A stretch of 64,000 nucleotides of DNA, taken from NCBI GenBank assembly GCA_037447655.1, contig JBBHKE010003490.1, positions 162,898 through 226,897 of the forward strand, written 5' to 3'. Below are positions 47,845 through 58,993 of the stretch, one piece after another. The position numbers were made by a program, and so were the translations under genes. The notes under the pieces are model-generated. The model made no database searches, had not been told where the DNA came from, and saw nothing but the letters and a program-made list of their open reading frames with translations. Position 1 is the stretch's first letter; every line of letters starts with the position of its first letter. This stretch comes from Zygnema cylindricum (lineage: Eukaryota > Streptophyta > Zygnematophyceae > Zygnematales > Zygnemataceae).

Positions 47845-48998
47845 AAAAGGATGTTGATTATATCAAAAGCAGTTTATTGACTTTGAAATGGTGTTCGTTG
47901 GTATTTTAAACCTTTTCGATCCTTCCTCTCTCTTCCAAAGAAATTACACGGTAGTATTATCGATGGAGAAAAAATTATATTTAGACTTATTTTAGACGGT
48001 GAAGATAAATATCAAAAAATTCGAAACAAATGCAAGCAAAAATATGGTTATCTTTTGAAAGTCGCTAGTCAGTTCATGAGGTTAGTATAATTAAGAATTA
48101 TCTTAAATCTGCAAGTGATTTAATCATTTATATTGTTATGGTTATTATTGAAGATTTCAAATTATAACTGTCTTTTAGGAGACACAATACAAGAGTATGT
48201 TCCACTTTGATTTTTATTTAGAAACAGTAAAGATTGTTAGTGAAAGTAACATAGTTTGTTTCCTTGAGTGCTTGTGTGTGGCTTTGATTGGCTTGTATTT
48301 TGGCCTTTGCATTAATACGCAGTGTTTTTGATTTTGCATCTATACTATTTTGAAGTAATGATGACTTTGTTAGCTATGTCGCTATTGTTGTGTTTCAACA
48401 TAACGTTGTGGTCATTGCATTCGTTAAAACCGTATTCGGGTACGGTGAATATTCGGCAAGAACATTCGGCGACGTCACGATCCTAATTCCTTTTCCATAT
48501 TTGGTAATAAGATCATATCCTCGTCAGCGATTTTCTTCAACTCCGATTAGAAATGTGGCACATTCGAACACGCTCAAATATTCGGCACAAATGCCGAATA
48601 TCAAGTGTCGTTTTTGCATTCGAATCAATACCAACTGAAGTATACTCCAAAGTCAAAACCGCTATTACCGTTGGTACCAATCTGTCGGTGACCCTAAATT
48701 TCGGCCCTTGGACCTGAAATACTATTTAATAATTTACAAAATGAAATGTTCTGCCTTAACGCTAATTTTTTTAAACTGTTCAAAAGTAGCCACCTTGCCC
48801 AGTTTCAGTTGAGGGTCAAGGGGCCGACCGCAAAAGTAGCCGCGAGTGACGTTTTCGATACGCTACAGAACTGTAGAAGTTAAGAGTCTCAGCGAAAAAT
48901 TTAGTTGTTTTTTATTATGTTTTAATAAAAGACAACATATTCTTAGCGTAACGCAATGAAATTAGTTTGGATGGGAATTTCTTCACTACCACTCTGTA
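47845..48998. other. Downstream of the kinase remnant; no gene seen
   Basis: Probably the kinase 3' UTR followed by AT-rich DNA. About 48420-48600 has repeated ATTCGG/CCGAAT words. No recognisable frame. Confidence 0.4.
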
Positions 48999-49003
48999 AT
49001 ATG

Positions 49004-49638
49004 TGTTGAGATTCAGAAATAGTGGCCATAGGATCGATCAATTACAAGACAGGAAGCTAAGGAAAACAAATCTCTATATGAGAAAGCAAGGAAGGAAAAG
49101 GAAAACAAATCTCTATATGAGAAAGCAAGGAAGGAAAACAAATCTCTATATGAGAAAGCAAGGTTTAATTACTGAACAAAGAAAGAAGATAGATTAATTC
49201 CACGACAAAATAAGCACTCAGTGCAAAACTAGCAGCAGGGAAAAATTGGAGAGAATCATTGGATTGATGATTGATTGATGCATAGCTTTGGTACATTTTT
49301 ATGTGTGTACGTGTCGTGTAGACCTATGCAACTTGCGTGTCACGTTAAGAAATAGGATCTAACTTGTGACACACGTAGACCAATGAAAGACCGCCAAGTA
49401 CAAAATGTTCGCATTCTTTTTGGTCACGTATACTCAAAAATTTGCTGCTACTTGACTTGACGTACACTACAAGTCAAGGACCACGTTTTCACGAAAACTT
49501 GACGTCTACGTATATGTACCTTCACGTCTATCAACCGTACATATAACTAACAAGACTTTACTTGACTTCTACCTCACGCAAAATTGAATAACGTTGACTT
49601 CTGGTCCTTAACAGAAAATGGACACAGAAATCTTAACA
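49004..49638. mobile_element. Solo LTR (E1 family)
   Basis: Starts TGTTGAGATTCAGAAATAG and ends CAGAAATCTTAACA. Perfect 5-bp target duplication ATATG at 48999-49003 and 49639-49643, typical of copia integration. It has three copies of a unit with AACAAATCTCTATATGAGAA (49056-49162), which the E1 LTR has once. Flanking duplication with no internal region means LTR-LTR recombination. Confidence 0.92.
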
Positions 49639-49643
49639 ATATG

Positions 49644-50525
49644 TCTTCTTCAACTTTAATTGAGCTCAATAATAATTATATTGCACTTTGAATATTGAAT
49701 GCTTGGCAATTTGCATTTAAGAGATTTCAAGTTTGTTTTGCTTTGTTTACAAAGTCCAATTTGGAAGCTTTTTGCTGGTAGACAGCATATTATAATTGTT
49801 AGACTAGCTCATTTGTCATTTCCCCCGGTTAAACTTTGGTCAGTGTGCGAATATAAAGTTATTCCAATCAGTTTGTACCCTTAATTTGGTTGACAGGGCT
49901 GGTTGTTACAGTACTACATATTCAAGCCGAACGAAGAACTCTCCAGTTAGTTCGTTACGGTGTATTTTTGCCTTGAAAGGCATGTTTTCAGAGCAAACAT
50001 CTGAGATACTTGTATGGGTTTCACACTAGCGTCTTTTTTTAATGCGTGTGCAATACACCATGGATTTGTATTAGTGTAAGGAAAAGAATAGTATTATGAA
50101 TGCTATTTTGGGTTCAAATACTTACACTTAACAACATGTTAATGTGACTTAACGAACATAATGCTAATTTTTCATATATTCCCATTGTGTGGCCGTCATG
50201 GTCTATGTTCACATAGTCGAATTTGAACAAGTGAGAGCAAGTTCGAATCATTTTCCCTCGTTAGTATAATTGTGGATAAACTCCGAGTGCACTCTCTTGT
50301 GTCACCGTCGTTTTATGAGATTATTTTTATACTTACGGCCAAAGTAATGATATTTTTAGGACAAACTTTCACATTTCGTACATTACACTATTTAAATACC
50401 TCATGAATTAGTGTGAATGGCACTGATTCAACCGTACCTTTATTAGCTTAAGAAAAAGTTAATAATACAAATTATATTTTATGTTCAAGGGCCGTTAATT
50501 AAATGCGATGATATACTGTAGTTAA
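49644..50525. other. Non-coding stretch with MITE traces
   Basis: ACACCATGGATTTGTATTAG near 50056 and TTAGTGTGAATGGCACTG near 50407 recall TA-target MITE termini, too degraded to bound. No gene seen. Confidence 0.35.
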
Positions 50526-50985
50526 TAGTCTTGCGTAGTGGCAAAAAACTTATTGCGACAAAACCGACACTGATAGCTATCGGCTATCGAACGGTGAGCG
50601 GTCGCGATGTATCGCTCAAAAACCAACAAATTCCTTATTTTCGATAAGTGAAAAGACATATATTACTCTTTATAATAGTACTTATAATACATTATATTAT
50701 ATTCTTGACTGTATAGAGTGTGGCATGGTACGTATACAATCTTTTTCGTACTCTGTATTACATGACTTCAATACGGACAGCTATCCGTATAGATGTACGG
50801 AAAAAACCGTACATTTATGACCGAAAGTTTTTGGTACATATGTTATTGCGATAGAAAGCCGATGTTATTGTTTTTTTATCGCGATAACACTGGTACCAAT
50901 ATATTGAGCCGATATATCGGTTATCGGTAAGGCAAAAAAAATGATGTATCGGTTATCGACAAAAACCTACCGATACACAACACTA
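50526..50985. mobile_element. hAT-like MITE, TAGTGTTG family
   Basis: About 460 bp; right end CCGATACACAACACTA, degraded left end TAGTCTTGCGTAGTGGCA. The flanks GTAGTTAA and ATAATTAA match at 6 of 8 positions. The interior parallels the 19621 element (AAACCAACAAATTCCTTATT). Confidence 0.65.
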
Positions 50986-50993
50986 ATAATTAA

Positions 50994-51730
50994 CATTAAT
51001 GACGATTCAAGGTTTAATCCACTCACATTACAGCTTCCGTTTATGCGGTTGACTGCTTCGACACAATTGAAAGTACAATACACCGCTTGTCGTTATTAGC
51101 ATTAAGGATTTATTAGTTTCAAAACAAAATTAGAGTAGTTTGGTGCAAGGCTACGTGGTAGTTTTTAGTAGTATATGTTAAAACCAAGATCGTTGCACCC
51201 AAACTAACCGGACAGAAATATATGCACAGCGGAAGTCTTTATATAAAATCACCATAGACAAAATTCCGGCCAAATATATCTTTATTTAGCCGAAGCTTTT
51301 CTTAATACAAAACTCTTACTTTTCCTCTCACCCTTCTTACTCACTCGCATCTTCTCACTCACTCACTTACTCTCACTTCAGATTAATTTACTCACAGTAA
51401 GACTCCTACTTAAATAGGAATACAAAGAAGACTTACTCTGCACGACTTCACTCGACTTTCTCCTCACATCACTGACTTACTACACGAAAACTCACTCACA
51501 CTCGCTCACACTCACTAGAACTTTCAGCGCCGAAATAGAAGTGACGCGGAACTTCAACCGTGCGCTGGACCAAACATATAGTACAAAGGTCCTACGCACT
51601 AAATGAACCAACACCGTACCAAACGAAACAAAACGTACTGACAACTTTAACTGCCGACGCGAACATAACGCCAACTGAAACCAAATCCAAACTAAGTGAA
51701 TTCGGCCGATACGCCGATTCACCCAATATA
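50994..51730. other. Possible LTR-like fragment, no gene
   Basis: 51300-51530 is rich in CTCACTCACTTACTC words. An isolated MITE terminus (ACACCGCTTGTCGTTATTAG) lies near 51081. Nothing else is identified. Confidence 0.3.
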
Positions 51731-51738
51731 CCTAACAG

Positions 51739-52546
51739 CAGAGGTCGCAAACGGTCAACCGAAACCGTGACCGACCGTTAACCGACCGCCCGCGCCGGAT
51801 CCGGAACGGATTCGGTCGCCAAATTTTGGGGGTCAGGCGGTTACAGTCGGTTGACTCACCAGGAAAAGAAAAACGGTCAGTTACGGTCGGTCAAACAAAA
51901 AACAAAAAAAAATGAAAATTTTGTACTTTTTTTTTCCAACATTATTGTTCTTTGTACTTTTGGTATCGTGGAAGTACGTGGCATCATGATTAGCGTCGCA
52001 AATCTGACACGGTACTGTAGTAAGCTATTTATTTCGCAAATCAAAGGGAACGCGGAAAAGCGTCGCAAATCTGACACGATAGTACACTATTCATTTCGAA
52101 AATCTTAGGGAAGGCGACAAAGCGTCTCAAATCTGACACGGTAGTACAATATTCATTTCGCAAATCTTAGGCAACGCGACAAAGCGTCGCAAATCTGACA
52201 CAGAAGTACACTATTCATTTCGAAAATCTTAGGGAACGCGACAAAGCGTCGCAAATCTGACACGGTAGTAACACTATTCATTTCGCAAATCTTAAGGAAC
52301 GCGACAAATCGTAATTATTGGCTTATTCCGTCTACATTGATTAATTTTGTACTTTTTCGTTTACGGGCGGGCACGGTTAGTCGCGAAAAATCAAGATTCG
52401 GTTTTTTTTTTTCGTAAAGGACGGTCGGTTAACGGTTAACAATTTTGGAGCGTGACAAAACTCGGTTGGGCGTCAGTTACTCAGATTTTGAAAAAAAAAA
52501 AACGGTCGGTTTCGGGTATGATTTTTTTTGACTTTTGCGACCTCTG
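51739..52546. mobile_element. hAT-like MITE, CAGAGGTCGCAAA family, complete copy
   Basis: 808 bp between CAGAGGTCGCAAACGGTC and TTTTGCGACCTCTG. Target duplication CCTAACAG (51731-51738) / CCTAATAG (52547-52554), 7 of 8. Several tandem internal units of about 65 nt. It gives the empty-site reference for the nested insertion in the U6 copy. Confidence 0.88.
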
Positions 52547-52551
52547 CCTAA

Positions 52552-53021
52552 TAGTATTGTGTACCTTGTAATAATTTATTGCAATAAATTCAATATTTGA
52601 TAAATCGATTATCGACTAGTCAAAGGGGTCGACATATCGCTTTGGGGTCACCAAAACCATCACGATATCTTTGATAAGCGGTGGTTGTCCGTACAGATTT
52701 AGTACGGTAAAATGTACATTAAATAGCACGAGAGATCGTACAGTGAATTGTTCGAAAGATACGCCCCACCCCCACCCCCCCCCCCCCACTAAGCGCGCAT
52801 TACGGGTGGTGGGGGGGAGGGGGAGTGGTTTTTTTCTTTTTTTTGACCGAGCGTCACTGCGATATATTGCGACTAAAATTTATCGCGATACCTGCCGATA
52901 TATCGCACAAATATCGCGATATTGAACTCCTCGATATATATTGAAGTGTTTTATTGATTACCAGGTACCTAATATTAGGTACATATCAAACATCGGTAAG
53001 GGGCTTCGAGACACAACACTA
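52552..53021. mobile_element. Probable TAGTGTTG-family MITE, diverged
   Basis: TAGTATTGTGTACC at the left, GACACAACACTA at the right. The interior has ATATCGCGATAT-like words. No matching target duplication is visible. A C/G homopolymer block (CCCCCACC.. and GGTGGGGGGG) at 52766-52830 forms an inverted repeat. Confidence 0.5.
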
Positions 53022-53127
53022 GTTTGTAGTCCACGACCTTAAATAGTGATGCTAACAAACTATTTTGTGATTTTCGGCCAAAAGAGTTGCTACCAAACTA
53101 GTGTTATTAACTCTGATAACGATGGGT

Positions 53128-54195
53128 CGTGTAATAAAGTTTTTATAAGGGGGTAAAATTATCGCAATAAAACCGATGCCGATAGTTATTGGTTATCGCA
53201 TGGAGATCGGTCCCAATATATTGTTTTGAGACCAACAAATTCCTTTGATAAATGGAAAAAAATGTAGTACGCTACATATTATATAAAAGTACTTTATAAT
53301 GGTATTATTATAATTTTCACTGTATATAGCGTGCATGCCACGTATGACAATTTTTTTCATAACGGACTAATGGGAGTTTAACGTGCTAACGGAAGTTCAG
53401 GGCAACAGAATAAATCGTACAACTACACGGTATGAATCTTACAGTTATCGAAGCGGTGTTATCTTTTTACAAATTATAGACCTTTAGTCGTCCGTTTGAA
53501 AACCTTTAATAGGTCGACTTTCTTTTCGTTTGCACCCCTAAACGGCGTGTTCCCCCGGCCGACGTCACCGAACGGTTGGCTTTGTCCCTCGGCCCAGGTC
53601 AGCAAACGGGCAACTTTGTCTCACTCCTAACGTCAGCAAACAGGTAACTTTCAAAGTACTCCCTCGGCAAGCGTTCATGACCGTCAGATCTTAGTTGCTC
53701 GATCCTGTCAATGAATAAAGATGAAAGCCGCCACGAGCACTAAAGAGTCTTCAGCCGTCAATCATTTGTTCGTGACCATCCGATTATATGATGCTCGCAG
53801 TTCAAAAGTTAGTCGTCCTTTTCAACAAGTACGATTTCATGTCATAAATTATTTCCTCGATTTTCCGTCAATCGTTGAGTTGATTTGGGTCGCGTCTACA
53901 AAAACCTGTACGGACAACTTGAATAGTACAATAATACTAAGACGTTTTGATAAACAGGACACGGTCCACGCGCGTGGAACTTGCATAATGAACGGGCATG
54001 AAACAGGCATGATAAAACAGGACACGGTCCATGCCCCGTGTAACGGGCGTTGATTTACTAGTCACGGTAAAAAACCTATAAATTTTGGCTTTTTATGTTG
54101 AAAACACTGTTACCGATATATCATGCCAATATATCGATTATAGGTTGGCCAAAAAATATCGGTTTTGGAAAATGGATACCGATACAAACTTTATT
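53128..54195. mobile_element. Interrupted TAGTGTTG-family MITE
   Basis: 53145-53470 aligns to the left half of the 19621 element (AAAACCGATGCCGATAG, AGACCAACAAATTCC). 54095-54190 aligns to its right end (ATATCATGCCAATATATCG, ACCGATACAAAC). About 600 bp of unrelated sequence lies between them, including a direct repeat of ACAGGACACGGTCCA (53956, 54018). Confidence 0.5.
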
Positions 54196-54212
54196 AAAGT
54201 TGAAGTGCAAGG

Positions 54213-54812
54213 CAGAGGTCGCAAACGGTCAACCGAAACTGTGACCGACCACCCGCGCCGGATCCGGAACGCATTCGGTTGCCAAATTTTGGGGGACACG
54301 CGGTCGCGGTCGGTTGATTCACCAAAAAAAAAAAAAAGTCGGTTACGGTCGGTTAAGCAAAAAACGAAAAATAATGCAAATTTTGTACTTTTTTCCAATA
54401 TGATTGTACTTTGTAATTTTGGTATCGTGGAATTACGTGACATCATGATTAACGTCGCAAATTAGACACGCTGCTGACACAATTCATTTCGCGAATCTTA
54501 CTAAAAGTTAAGGACAACAAATCATAATCTATTGTAAAGTATTAATTATGTACTTTTTACGGTGTTTCCAAAAATATGTCAAATTATAATGTCAATATCA
54601 CGTGACATATCGTAAATATGTGTTTCTTCATATATCGTACATTATTGCAAAGTGCTAATTATGCGTTTTATACCGTGTTTCCACAAATATATCATATTAT
54701 TATGTCAATGTCATTCGTCCTGTATTAATTATTAGTTAATAAATCAGCGGAAATCAAATTATTACGTCAATTTCCAACGACAAATCCTAATTATTAGCTT
54801 ATTCACATGTTT
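54213..54812. mobile_element. CAGAGGTCGCAAA-family MITE, right end missing
   Basis: It starts CAGAGGTCGCAAACGGTC, then follows the family to about 54480. It stays recognisable to CTAATTATTAGCTTATT near 54785-54810, with a tandem AATTATGTACTTTTTACGG / AATTATGCGTTTTATACCG pair inside. The right terminus is absent. Confidence 0.65.
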
Positions 54813-55135
54813 TAAACAATAAGGGTGCGGCCCTATGTGCCTGTAACTTAGCTAATTTACTTTGTATTTTAGCGCGGATCGGGCGGACCCGGATTTCATG
54901 TGTCTCTATGTGTTTACTTGAATTTGTTACTGACGATTTCATACGTGGACAATACCCGTGATGGCTGTCACCGTGTACAATTTGTCTTTGCCGCACCGTA
55001 TTTTTTTGAATTTTTTTGAAGTGTTGCAAGACACATCGTAATTTTTGAAACGATTTTCGTATCTCGCATGTGTTTGCGTGACATCGTAGACGTGTAGCCT
55101 TGCAACCGTGGCTGTACGACATACCTTTGCGTAAA

Positions 55136-56417
55136 CTGTTGTCCATAGCCTATTTCAGCCATGGATTACTCACGGAAGACACCCACAGACTACCCCAAAA
55201 CAGCTGTGTTTCAGACAGCACGGATTACTCCACAGTAAACAAAATCACCTCAAACTGCAGAAATATGCAGTATACCATAGAAAATATAAACTCCCAAAGT
55301 TACAGCCAAATCCACCAAGGAATATAGAAGATACAAGCTCCAGAGTTTCCCAAAAACAGCTGACAGCTTCTCAAAATAACCAAGTAGACTTCCCACAGAA
55401 ATCTACAGAATTGACAAAACAGAATGAAACTCTACACACATATAGTTTGTAGGTCAAAGAATATCTCTACAAAGTTTCATACAAAACCATCAATCAGGGT
55501 GATCACACCATTAGGTCAAAGTTGCAGAAAAAAAACAGTCTGCCATGGCTTTGATAAACTTAACTGTGATACTAAAATAAACTAAGTCCTACAAGTTTAT
55601 ACTCAGGTTACCTACTAAATGTACGGAGGCATACCAGCCGTACGTAATCTACCATCTACTTAAATTAATGTGAGTATACCTGAATAATTCAAGGTATGTC
55701 AGAATAAATAAATCTACACTATTAACTAATACACAAAAAGACAAACCACTGTTGTTACAAATATTTACAAAGTACACACAATCTCAAAAAATCGTATGCT
55801 GAGTCACTCAACGAAACTCCTCGAATTTCGTCAAGCAATCCGGGACGTCCAAAATGTACATCTTGTGATTTGACGCGATTTCGCGTCCCCACTCCATGAA
55901 AAATTACGGCTGCCTTTGTCCGCCGTCCGTAGCTTTTATTCGGCACCCTTGATGTCATGTCACGTGGTCCCAAAGTCCACTTGACGAAACGACGTCAAAC
56001 CATCCAAATTTGTCCGTACCTCAATTTCTTACTTCGCCATAAATACTGCCAAATTTAAAGTACACCTGTCAAATAAGATTCTTTGTACCGTCGAGTCCTT
56101 TTCCATAAATGCCACCGTCGCATTATGTTTCGTACGTGCGACGTACCATTTCAACCTCTTCGATTATCTTACGTCGGATCGCTTCGCGATCCGCCGTCCA
56201 TTTCTCCAACGCATTCCATAAATTACGTGCGTTGTCCCGCGTCACTCAAATTATTACTTCGTACGTCGAACTTCGATTAATTTCACTTCTCCCCCAACCC
56301 GAAAATCCATTCGTACAACCACATTAAATTCATTTAATAAATTACGCACGAAACGTCGCGTGCGCACAAAGTGTGTCGTACGCACGAAACTAACATTTCA
56401 AAAACAACACTCCCCCG
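55136..56417 (-). mobile_element. LTR, leader and gag start of a copia-like element, truncated
   Basis: Minus order: polypurine tract CGGGGGAG (56417-56410), LTR starting TGTTGTTTTTG (56409 to about 55565), a degenerate initiator-tRNA binding site TTATCAAAGCC (about 55556-55543), leader, and gag start ATG at 55162 (MAEIGYGQQ). Homology stops at 55136. 55136-55246 is identical to 63890-64000, the leader and gag start of E3. Confidence 0.75.
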
Positions 56418-56510
56418 AAATTTTAGTTTCGTGCACCCGGAATAAAATATGCAGCGTGTAATTGTACCTTTTTGTACCTCCAAATTTACTCCCCTTCTCC
56501 TTTCGTTCAA

Positions 56511-56588
56511 ACGTCACCACTGTTTCCACTGACGTCACCACTTCTTCCGCTGACGTCACCACTGCTTCCGCTGACGTCACCACTGCTC
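56511..56588. repeat. 24-nt minisatellite with TGACGTCA cores
   Basis: About 3.5 units of GACGTCACCACTGCTTCCGC. In the minus frame it encodes repeated VTSAEAVV octads. It lies in the 3' region of element E2. Confidence 0.8.
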
Positions 56589-56813
56589 CAGCTGTCTCCT
56601 GCCATATCTTCTAAAATCCGTCCTTCCAAAACACACCATTGCTTTCACTACCTCTTTATTGGTCTTCAAAAGTAAAACTTTCCTTCTCAAACAATTTAAA
56701 AAAAAAAAAAAAAATCAAAGTGCTAAATCCGAAATTCCTGAAAAGATTATTGAATGTCAAAGATCATTACCTCCCTAAAATTATTTTTCACGATGCTTTC
56801 TTTTGACCACTTT

Positions 56814-58993
56814 CTACACATGTTTCCTTCTACGGTTCATCCTTTGACTTCTATTTCTTTTCTTTGTTTTCTTCATAAATTTTGGTATTTCCATAATTTT
56901 TGAACTTTTGTTTTCTTTTCCAATATTATAGACTTCCTCTCTTACTCCAATTTTTTGAACATTTTCCCTCTCTCCTTCTCTAAGTGTATTAATCTCCTCA
57001 TGCAAATTATTTTCAGTTTCCACCTTCAAATCACCTTCACTTCCTTCTACTATTCTCACTTCAATAACCTCTTCCTCTTGTAATTCCTTATCACTCACCA
57101 ATTTATCACAAGATAGACTCACAAACACCGAGTCTTTTTCACTCTCTTCTTTCTCCACACTATCTTCGGTGACCACACTATTTTCAATTCCTTCCACTTC
57201 CACTTTTGCGTGCCCTTTACTTCCTTCATCTCCTCCTATTTCAGTAACCCCTTTCTTTGTGTCACTCACCACTCTATCACTGGAAACATTGACACTAACT
57301 GAATGTTTTTCTGTTACCTTTTTCTCCACTCCATTTTCGGTGACAATAAATTTTCCCCTTTCTTTCTCTTTCGAACCTTCGCCGGACCAAAGACATCCGA
57401 ATGAATTTGTTGTAAAAGTTTCGTTGACCGATGCTCAAACTCCTTAGGAAATGGCAATCTGTGGATTTTGCCTAAAGCGCAACCATCGCAAGTTTTGACC
57501 GGCCCATCTGTGATTGATACACCCTCTATTTTTCTATCAATGACCATTTTCCTCAAACTATCATAATTAACATGGCCTAATCTTTTATGCCACAACTCAT
57601 CTGAGTGCAAAACACCGGAGTACAAAACATCATTCTCCTTTGTATTAGCCATATCCATGCGATACATCTTCCTACTATCTCTAGTACCTGTAACCACAAC
57701 CTTGCCATTTTTGCTAACAACTTGCCGACCATTTTTCAAATTAACCTCAAAGCCTTTGCTCTCTACCAACGACGTAGAAAACAGATTTTTCTTAAAGTCA
57801 AGCACAAATAAGACATTGTGAAGAGTCCTTTCAATTGCTTTTCCTTCTACATCAACTAGTAAGGACACATCACCCACAGCACGAGTTTGGACACTCATTC
57901 CACAAGCATAATAAATATTTTTCTCCGACGTTGCTTTCAGATTTTTGAAGATGGCCTTGTTCCAACACATGTGGGCTGACGTTCGTGTATCCATTATCCA
58001 TCTGGGGTCCTTCGTGCCCTCCATTGCAGCCGCCATAACGAAGAGATCCGTATCGTCCTCCGTAGAAACCGTCAAAGTCTCGTCTTGGAGAGACGAAGAA
58101 GCCGAAAATAGTGCATTTCCACGAGGTGTAGTCCATGTGAAGCCTTTGTAAAACTGGCTTTGTTGCCATCCCGGCCAGTATAAACCTGTATCGCTAGCTT
58201 TTTTAAGCTTAGGACAAAATTTGTATCCATGACCTCTCTCACTACAATAAAAGCATGCATTGTTTGATTGTCTATTTCCACCTTGATTAAAATGTCTGAA
58301 CTGATTATACTCATTTCTTTGCTGATTAAACTGTCCTTTTCTCTCAAAGTCTGAATTAAAAGCCTCTACTTCCTCAACTTTGAGAATATTAGATGTAGCT
58401 TCCTCCTCTAGTAAAATATTGATGGCTAACTGTAAAGTCCAGCTAGCTTTATCTTTTTGTTTGAGCATATAAGATGTTGCTTTCATACTACAAGGGAGAC
58501 CCCTCATGAGCAATGCCGCCTGTTGAAAAGGAGGAAAAACCCCACCTGCACAAGCATTTGCATCTACAAGGATACGAAATTTGTTAGAATATTCAGCCAT
58601 TGTACCGCTAGTGTACTTATAGTCCCAAATTTTTCAAGCCAATAAAAGCTCTTCCTGGACATTGGCCTTTTCATAATCACTTTTAAGAGATTTCCAAATA
58701 TCATTTGTTTTTTTCATCTTTATCCGAGATATAGCTAAGTCCTCAGATATACAAAATTTCAGAATAGAACGAGCTTGCGTATTTTTCTTTGACCATGACG
58801 GATCAGATTCATCCAGCGAACCATCCAATATATCCAAAAGATTGAAATTTTCAAAATGTGTTTCCACCATATCCGCCCAATAAACATACTTATCCCCGGA
58901 AAAGATAGGAATCCTTGATGACAAGCCCATAACCTGTTGATCTACAACCACCGGTGCAGGTGGAGGAGCAGCAGTAGTAGTAAAAGTAGACAT
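56814..58993 (-). pseudogene. Copia element E2: gag, protease, pre-integrase domain, acidic ORF
   Basis: Gag starts at ATG 58993 (UBN2-type: IPIFSGDKYVYWADMVETHF). An in-frame TGA at 58636-58634 interrupts it, then the same frame resumes. CCHC knuckle CFYCSERGHGYKFC near 58240; protease-like WIMDTRTSAHMC, where the triad is DTR rather than DSG/DTG; pre-integrase LWHKRLGHVNYDSLRKMV, CDGCALGKIHRLPFP; then HSDVFGPAK, the very start of integrase. The frame ends at 57314 and an overlapping frame carries on to 56814 with a Glu/Ser/Val-rich segment containing two diverged repeats of about 50 residues. No integrase core, RT or RNase H. Confidence 0.85.
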
